From Roseibium sp. Sym1 (lineage in GTDB: Bacteria > Pseudomonadota > Alphaproteobacteria > Rhizobiales > Stappiaceae): DNA of 64,000 nucleotides. How positions within the stretch are numbered: position 1 is the stretch's first letter; each line of letters starts with the position of its first letter. Both the position numbers and the translations under genes were made by a program. The stretch is from NCBI RefSeq assembly GCF_027359675.1, contig NZ_CP114786.1, positions 2,050,501 through 2,114,500 of the forward strand, written 5' to 3'. Below are positions 58,687 through 64,000 of this stretch, in pieces. The notes under the pieces are model-generated. The model was given only the letters and a program-made list of their open reading frames with translations. It ran no database searches and was not told where the DNA came from.

Positions 58687-59058
58687 ATGAATATCTATCT
58701 CTTGGCGGCCGCGGTGCTGTCGGCGGCGGTCTGTCTCATTCACACTTTTGCAGGCGGGCGCACCATTGCCGTGCCGTTGCTCAAGGCGGCGGATCTGCAT
58801 CCGGTGCCGAAATACGTGACCTATTACTGCTGGCACATCGTGACCATCGTGCTGGCCATGATCGCGGTGATGTTTGCCCTGGCCGCCTTGCATGAAGGCA
58901 GCCTCGATCTCGGCTGGGTGGCAACAGCCCTCGTGACGGCCTTCTGCCTGCTGGGGCTTGCAGTGCCTCCGCTCAAGAAGCAAAAATACAGTCATATGCC
59001 GCAAGGCTGGCTGTTTCTGCCGATCGTGATCCTCGGCATGGCGGGCGGAGTTGTCTGA
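58687..59058 (+). CDS. Small integral membrane protein
   Basis: A 123-residue protein with about four membrane helices (IYLLAAAVLSAAVCLIHTF, VTYYCWHIVTIVLAMIAVMFALA, ATALVTAFCLLGLAVP, WLFLPIVILGMAGG). I do not know its family. GGAGG precedes ATG 58687. Its stop overlaps the TetR start by 8 bases, so they are co-expressed. Confidence 0.7.
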   Translation: MNIYLLAAAVLSAAVCLIHTFAGGRTIAVPLLKAADLHPVPKYVTYYCWHIVTIVLAMIAVMFALAALHEGSLDLGWVATALVTAFCLLGLAVPPLKKQKYSHMPQGWLFLPIVILGMAGGVV

Positions 59059-59617
59059 TCTGAAAAAGCGTTTTGGCAAGAGCGACTGGCTGCACCTCGG
59101 GCTCAAGCAGTTGGCGGACAGGGGAGCAGCCGGATTGACCGTGGAGGCGCTTTGCGAAACGGCAGGGCGCACGCGCGGGTCTTTCTACCACCACTTTGCC
59201 GATCACGGTGCTTTCGTTGCAGCGCTGATGCAGTCCTGGAAGCAACAGCACACGCTGGATGTCGCCGATCGCACCCTGGCGCAGGAGCAGGCTGTACGGG
59301 CCCAGACCCTGTCGAGCCTGGCCAATGGCCTCGACCACGGTCTTGAACGCGCCGTCCGGCAGTTCGCGCAGGCCAACCCCGTCGCGCAGGCGGTCGTGCG
59401 GGAAGTCGACGATCTGCGCACAGGCTTTGTTGCCGGGCTCTACCGCCAGCAGGGCCTGGATCCGGCCCTGGCCGATGATATTGCCCGGATCGAATACGCC
59501 GCCTTCGTCGGCAGCCAGATCGTGTGGCCGGACATGCCGGCCGAGGACCGCATGGCTCTCGACCGGCGTTTTGCAGGGCTGGTTGCGCGGGCAACCGGCA
59601 GCACATCGGAGACCTGA
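59051..59617 (+). CDS. TetR/AcrR-family transcriptional regulator
   Basis: A 188-residue repressor with the N-terminal HTH (LGLKQLADRGAAGLTVEALCETAGRTRGSFYHHFADHGAFVAAL) and a helical ligand domain. Start is TTG 59051 with GGGCGGAG upstream. It overlaps the membrane protein gene and probably controls it and itself; the ligand is unknown. Confidence 0.9.
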   Translation: MSDLKKRFGKSDWLHLGLKQLADRGAAGLTVEALCETAGRTRGSFYHHFADHGAFVAALMQSWKQQHTLDVADRTLAQEQAVRAQTLSSLANGLDHGLERAVRQFAQANPVAQAVVREVDDLRTGFVAGLYRQQGLDPALADDIARIEYAAFVGSQIVWPDMPAEDRMALDRRFAGLVARATGSTSET

Positions 59618-59642
59618 CCGGTTCGGCGCCGCAAGGTATAGT

Positions 59643-61388
59643 TCAATACCCTGCCGTCAAAGCCCCCGGCCGGCGCGGGTCCGACGCGCCCGCGAGAATG
59701 CCGTCCACGGCCATGATCGACTGGGTCGACCCCATGGCATTCTTGACTTCAACCTTGTGCCCGCGTTGCTCCAGAAGCCGGATCGTGTCCGGTGACAGGC
59801 CTTCCTCGATGCGGATCTCGTCGGGCAGCCACTGATTGTGAATGCGCGGCGCTGCCGTGGCCTCGGCGATGTTCATCTTGTGGTCGACGACATTCATGAT
59901 GATCTGCAAGGTCGTCGTGATGATGCGGCTGCCGCCGGGAGACCCGGTCGCAAGGTAAAACGCGCCGTCCTTGAACACGAGGGTCGGGCTCATGGAAGAC
60001 AGCGGCCGCTTGCCGCCCTCGACCGCGTTCGCGGTGCCGCCGACCAGACCGTAGGCATTGGGCACGCCGGGTTTTGCGGAGAAGTCATCGAGTTCGTTGT
60101 TGAGCAGCACGCCCGTGCCGTCCGCCGTCAGGCCGACGCCGTAGGAAAAATTCAGCGTATAGGTGTTGGACACCGCATTGCCGTCCTTGTCGACCACGGA
60201 AAAATGGGTGGTCTCGTTGCTTTCATAAGGGACAGGCGCGCCCGGCCTGACGTCCTTCGAGGACGTGGCGGTGTCCATGTTGATGGTCTTGACCAGCTCG
60301 GCTGCATAATCGCGCGAGGTCAGTCCCGTGACCGGCACCTCGACATGGTCCGGGTCACCCAGGAATTTCGAGCGGTCCGCATAGGCGCGCCGCATGGCTT
60401 CGGCCATGACATGGATGGTGTCGGCGGAGTTCGGCCCGAACTCACTGATGGGGGAGGTCTCGAGCATGTTGAGGATCTGCACGATATGAACCCCGCCGGA
60501 AGAGGGCGGCGGCATGGAGGCGATCTCATGGCCCCGGTAGCTGCCGGTCACAGGATCACGCCAGACGGGCCTGTAAGTCTGCAGGTCCTCCACGGTCATG
60601 CCGCCCCCGGCGTCCTGCACCTTCTTGGCAATTTTCTGTGCCACCTCCCCGGTATAAAACCCGGCGGCGCCCTTGTCCGCGATCAGGCGCAACGTTTGGG
60701 CGAGGTCTTCCTGTTTCAGGGTTTCTCCGGGCAGATAGGGCAGGCCGCCGGCCTTGTAGAAGATCGAGCGGGAGGCGCTGTCGGCAAGAAGGCGTTTGGC
60801 GGAAGCCGTCAGGGAAGCGGACAGGTCCGGTGTGACCGTGATGCCGGTTTCGGCAAGGGCAATGGCCGGTTCCACGAGCTCCGCCCAGGTCAGCGTGCCG
60901 CTGCCGTGTTTCTCGAAGGCCTCGGCAAATCCCGCGACCGTGCCCGGCACGCCGACGGCCAGGCCTGAGAAGCGGGATTTCTGATTGTCCGGCTCGCCGT
61001 CCTCGCCCAGGAACATGTCCCTGAAGGCCGCGGACGGAGCCTTTTCCCGGTAGTCGAGCGCCTTGGTCTCGCCGCTGCCGGCCAGGTGGATCATCATGAA
61101 GCCGCCACCGCCAAGGTTGCCCGCGCGCGGCAGGGTCACGGCCAGCGCGAACCCGGTGGCAATCGCCGCGTCGACCGCGTTGCCGCCTTTTTTCAGAATG
61201 TCGACGCCCACCCCGGTGGCGACTGCCTCCTGGCTGGCGACCATGCCGTTCTGCGCCGTCACCGGCTGGAACCGGTCCCTCAGGGAATAGATCGGCGCAT
61301 CCTGCGCGGACAGCGGCAAGACCGCTCCAGAGACGAGCGCAATCCCGAAGGCAACAGCGGCAAAGGCGGATTTGAAGTGATGTTTCAT
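59643..61388 (-). CDS. ggt: Gamma-glutamyltransferase
   Basis: A 581-residue precursor with a signal peptide (FAAVAFGIALVSGAVLPLSA). Self-cleavage would take place before the nucleophile Thr near residue 392 (NE-TTHFSVVDKDGNAV). LNNELDDFSAKPG, NAVEGGKRPLSSMSPT and GSPGGSRIITT are diagnostic. It removes gamma-glutamyl groups from glutathione in the periplasm. Confidence 0.95.
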   Translation of the reverse strand: MKHHFKSAFAAVAFGIALVSGAVLPLSAQDAPIYSLRDRFQPVTAQNGMVASQEAVATGVGVDILKKGGNAVDAAIATGFALAVTLPRAGNLGGGGFMMIHLAGSGETKALDYREKAPSAAFRDMFLGEDGEPDNQKSRFSGLAVGVPGTVAGFAEAFEKHGSGTLTWAELVEPAIALAETGITVTPDLSASLTASAKRLLADSASRSIFYKAGGLPYLPGETLKQEDLAQTLRLIADKGAAGFYTGEVAQKIAKKVQDAGGGMTVEDLQTYRPVWRDPVTGSYRGHEIASMPPPSSGGVHIVQILNMLETSPISEFGPNSADTIHVMAEAMRRAYADRSKFLGDPDHVEVPVTGLTSRDYAAELVKTINMDTATSSKDVRPGAPVPYESNETTHFSVVDKDGNAVSNTYTLNFSYGVGLTADGTGVLLNNELDDFSAKPGVPNAYGLVGGTANAVEGGKRPLSSMSPTLVFKDGAFYLATGSPGGSRIITTTLQIIMNVVDHKMNIAEATAAPRIHNQWLPDEIRIEEGLSPDTIRLLEQRGHKVEVKNAMGSTQSIMAVDGILAGASDPRRPGALTAGY

Positions 61389-61578
61389 GAGTCTCTCCGG
61401 CGATTTCGCGACCGATCTTGCAAGTGGATGACGCGAAAATCAATGAAGATACGCGCCTTGATTGCATTTGGGGTTCGGGGCCCTTGATCCAGCGCAAGGC
61501 TACATGATCAGATAGATTGCAGTCTCGAAACCACAAGGCAGAAATCCTTCACGGGGCCGGCCGAGCCAAGGAGATTTC

Positions 61579-61938
61579 ATGACACGCGCAGTTTCAATTC
61601 AAAATGCGGCGTCCCGCCCGGGCAGGAAAGCCGTGCTGGCGGTTGCGGTTGTTGCCGCGGGCGTGCTGTCGGCGGGAACGGCCCGGGCCGGGGACGCGGC
61701 CACGGGCAAGGCGCTGGCCCTGCAATGGTGTTCCGCCTGCCATGTTGTCGCCGACGATCAGGCAACGGCGTCAAGCGTGTCCCTGCCGAGTTTTTTCGAC
61801 ATGGCCAAGGACCCGGGCTGGTCGCAGGAAAAACTGGCGACCTTTCTTGCCAATCCGCACCCCCAGATGCCGAACATGACCCTCGGCAACACGGAAATTG
61901 CCAATCTCGCGGCCTATATCGGCTCGCTGGCGCCGTAG
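61579..61938 (+). CDS. Small c-type cytochrome
   Basis: A 119-residue protein with a signal peptide (RKAVLAVAVVAAGVLSAGTARA) and one heme site WCSACHVV. Axial Met is probably in PNMTLGNTEIANL. It is a soluble periplasmic mono-heme cytochrome. It needs the Ccm proteins at 9559-12602. Confidence 0.9.
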   Translation: MTRAVSIQNAASRPGRKAVLAVAVVAAGVLSAGTARAGDAATGKALALQWCSACHVVADDQATASSVSLPSFFDMAKDPGWSQEKLATFLANPHPQMPNMTLGNTEIANLAAYIGSLAP

Positions 61939-62062
61939 CGAAGTCTGATCGGCCCAGCCAGGCATCTTGCGTACATGAACTGGATTTCCGCCGGCCTTTC
62001 GCCCCTGCCCGGGATGGGGCCGGGGGCGCGGTCACGCCCGGTCATGTGCGTGACAGAATTTC

Positions 62063-63034
62063 TCAAAATTCGAATTCCGCCCGCATGGCGGCGTGGAACG
62101 AGCCCGCATAATCGCCGTTTTCACTGTCAAAGACCTCGTCCGGCAGGCCGTAGTTGAACACCCTGACGTCCGTCGCCCGGCTGGTCATGGCGGCGCTGGC
62201 CAGGATGTGATCCAGCGCCTGGCCCTTGCCTCGGTGAATGACGGTCTTGCGCTTTTCCGGCGGCAGGGCGGCATCGAGCTGGTAAAGGCGGCGCGATTCC
62301 AGATCGGGCGACCCGGTGTCGTCCGGATCGGCGCGCAACAGCCGGATCGTGCCGGTTTCGCTGGTGGCGTTGAAGTCTCCGGCAAGCACGACCTGTGCCG
62401 CGTCGTCCGCATCGAACAGGTCCTCGACCGCGAGGCGCAGTTCCAGTGCCTGTGCGGTCTGCTTGAGCACGGACAACTGATAGCCCTCGGCCCAGGCAGA
62501 AATGGATCTCCAGGAACGGTCTTTGCGCTTGCCGCCCCGGATCATGGCGGCAACCGGTGCGCGCAGGTGCACGCAGAACAGGTGAAGCGGTCTGTCCGTG
62601 CCGATATCGATCTCGGTCCTGAGCACCGGCCGGTCGAATTCGATCGTCTGGGGCCGGTCGTAAGGCGGCAGAGCCGTGCCGGGCTGCCATTGCGGCGGGT
62701 GCGCGTGGGCCTGGTAAAGGCTTTCAGACTGGCGGATCGGATGGCGGGACAGGACAACCAGATTATGCCGGTCTCCCGGTCCCTTCGCGGACGGCCGTTC
62801 GCTGGTGGCGCGGTTGAATGTCTCGTAGGGGGTACCCTCCAGCAAAAGGTCGAGCGCCTGGAATTGCCGCGCCACCATGCCCTTCTGTTTTTGCGCGTTC
62901 ACCTCCTGCAGGCACAGGATGTCGGCGTCGAGCTCCAGGATCTTCGGCCTGAGCGCGTCCAGGCGGGGTTTGAGCTCCGCCGGGTCGTGGCGGTCGTTGC
63001 CGAAGGATTCCATGTTGAAGGTCGCGAGTTTCAT
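62063..63034 (-). CDS. Endonuclease/exonuclease/phosphatase (EEP) family protein
   Basis: A 323-residue protein with KLATFNMESFGNDRHD at the N-terminus, ILCLQEVNAQ (metal Glu), VVLAGDFNATSETG (Asp/Asn) and ALDHILASA (catalytic His). No signal peptide. EEP proteins hydrolyse phosphodiesters in nucleic acids or lipids; the target here is not evident. Confidence 0.88.
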   Translation of the reverse strand: MKLATFNMESFGNDRHDPAELKPRLDALRPKILELDADILCLQEVNAQKQKGMVARQFQALDLLLEGTPYETFNRATSERPSAKGPGDRHNLVVLSRHPIRQSESLYQAHAHPPQWQPGTALPPYDRPQTIEFDRPVLRTEIDIGTDRPLHLFCVHLRAPVAAMIRGGKRKDRSWRSISAWAEGYQLSVLKQTAQALELRLAVEDLFDADDAAQVVLAGDFNATSETGTIRLLRADPDDTGSPDLESRRLYQLDAALPPEKRKTVIHRGKGQALDHILASAAMTSRATDVRVFNYGLPDEVFDSENGDYAGSFHAAMRAEFEF

Positions 63035-63123
63035 TCACAGGGCCCGGTCGAAGGAAGGATACGGCAGACCATAGCGGCGGAGAACTTCAAGTGGTAGTGA
63101 GCTTGGGAACACCAGGAGAGAAG

Positions 63124-63525
63124 ATGATGACCGGCGAGCCATGTCCATGCGGCAGCGGAGAAGAGTTTGCACTTTGCTGCGAACCGTGTCTGACCGGGAG
63201 CAGCGCGCCGAAAACCGCCGAGGCGCTGATGCGTTCACGGTACGCGGCCTATGTCCGGGAGGACATCGCCTATCTGAAGGCAACTCTGTGGCCGAAATAT
63301 CAGAAGTCGTTCGACGGACCTGGAACGGCGAGATGGGCCGCGGAGAGCCACTGGACAGGCCTCAAGGTCCTGAAAACGGAGAGGGGCGAAGAAGGCGACC
63401 GGGACGGCACGGTGCTGTTCGAGGCCCGCTATCTCTCCGGCGGCAAGCTCACAACGCATCGGGAGTTGAGCCTGTTCCGCAAGAAGTCCGGGCGCTGGTA
63501 TTATGTCGAGGCGGTGCCGGAATAG
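63124..63525 (+). CDS. YchJ-like SEC-C metal-binding protein
   Basis: A 133-residue protein starting with a SEC-C-type zinc motif (EPCPCGSGEEFALCCEPCL) and the YchJ second part (AEALMRSRYAAYVREDIAYLKATLWP, AESHWTGLKVLKT). AGGAG precedes ATG 63124. Function of the family is unknown. Confidence 0.88.
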   Translation: MMTGEPCPCGSGEEFALCCEPCLTGSSAPKTAEALMRSRYAAYVREDIAYLKATLWPKYQKSFDGPGTARWAAESHWTGLKVLKTERGEEGDRDGTVLFEARYLSGGKLTTHRELSLFRKKSGRWYYVEAVPE

Positions 63526-63989
63526 ACTTGTCTGCTTCTTCGTATCCGGGCAGCGCCTGTTCCCGGACATGCACACCCGGCCTGTTTCAGAAAATCAGGC
63601 CGCGCCTCGCTTGAAAAAAGTCCGGTCCCTGCGATTGGCGGCGGAAGCAGGGACCGGACCAGACCGCGGACAGAAGGGGAGGCAACCCTCGACATCCGCA
63701 AAGGCCGGTGCTCTTAACCCGGAAGGGTCAAATGGAAGAATCAAGAATAATGTTCCTGATTTGTTCTCATATTTGACGAGAAATGCGGGCCCTTGTCAAG
63801 GACGAAAAGAGCGGCCAGGACGTTTTCAGCGGACGCGGCCTGCAGGCCCTTGTTTCGACTGGGGCGGACGCCGGCGCCCGGGGGCCTCACACATCTGTGA
63901 AACCTGACCAAGGGTGACCGCTTGATCGCCATAGAATATTAAGTCCCTCATGTCACAAATACGGAAGAGTATTCACAAGGGACCCCTCA
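63526..63989. other. Intergenic region after the YchJ-like gene
   Basis: No gene recognised. Two perfect hairpins lie at 63545-63567 (TCCGGG/CCCGGA) and 63579-63601 (GGCCTG/CAGGCC), the latter without a T run; they may end transcription of the YchJ-like gene. Confidence 0.4.
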
Positions 63990-64000
63990 GTGCGATTTTC
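63990..64000 (+). CDS. Possible gene start cut by the right edge
   Basis: GTG at 63990 (coding M-R-F) is preceded by AAGGGA at a usable distance. Only three codons are seen, so this is tentative. Confidence 0.2.

Overview
The window looks like chromosomal DNA of a GC-rich alphaproteobacterium, most likely a member of the Hyphomicrobiales near the Roseibium/Labrenzia (Stappiaceae) group. That placement is inferred from gene content (glnK-amtB with sigma-54 promoters, ccmABCDG order, bdhA with a patatin gene, thuAB, DUF1223, short palindromic intergenic repeats) and not from any marker phylogeny. Nearly all of it is well-packed housekeeping and metabolic sequence. Clear accessory DNA is confined to a small islet at the 3' end of acnA (about 29.1-31.5 kb) and to a block after a tRNA-Gly gene (about 49.8-55.0 kb).

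Layout. 0-2.2 kb: the end of a pterin carbinolamine dehydratase gene, a TusA-like protein, a periplasmic binding protein and a DUF924 protein. 2.2-5.9 kb: a nitrogen block, glnK-amtB and a second amt gene, each unit preceded by a sigma-54-type promoter. 5.9-8.4 kb (minus): CDF metal transporter, an orphan UgpE-like ABC permease and a HAD phosphatase. 8.6-12.6 kb (minus): cytochrome c maturation genes ccmABCDG, then a DUF1223 protein. 12.7-16.5 kb: two paralogous membrane proteins bracketing a translationally coupled GNAT / HFCD-flavoprotein pair. 16.6-22.9 kb (minus): a tightly overlapping six-gene MoxR cluster (DUF4129, DUF4350, MoxR, DUF58, SpoIIM, RDD). 23.3-29.3 kb: divergent acnB and acnA. 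29.1-31.5 kb: a DUF1963 gene between two 200-bp copies of the acnA 3' end. 31.5-34.1 kb: VOC protein and a secreted protein among palindromic repeats, then queF. 34.1-35.9 kb (minus): queC-queD-queE. 36.1-39.9 kb (minus): two small exported proteins, DUF429, pdxY, ispG. 40.1-44.0 kb: two membrane paralogues, bdhA, patatin. 44.2-49.5 kb: a strong stem-loop, an exported pentapeptide protein, MipA/OmpV, YggT, Trm112, LON-domain protein, YbbN-like thioredoxin and a ProX-type deacylase. 49.8-55.0 kb: tRNA-Gly(GCC), a Fic protein, a tyrosine recombinase cut by an IS481-family element. 55.5-64 kb: urea transporter, thuAB under LacI-type operators, a membrane protein with a TetR regulator, ggt, a small cytochrome c, an EEP-family hydrolase and a YchJ-like protein.

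How it fits together. PII protein and ammonium channels, with a separate urea transporter, point to nitrogen scavenging. The ccm genes supply System I heme attachment. The que genes make preQ1 for queuosine. acnA/acnB, bdhA and thuAB serve carbon metabolism.

The most interesting items are (i) the duplicated acnA 3' end, whose 49 shared codons differ only at synonymous positions, the mark expected of an element that replaced the end of its target gene; (ii) the fused HFCD flavoprotein with its GNAT partner, which may modify a peptide; (iii) the Fic/recombinase/IS block; (iv) a compact stem-loop at 44264-44329. None of these was tested by a database search; functions come from motifs and family knowledge.
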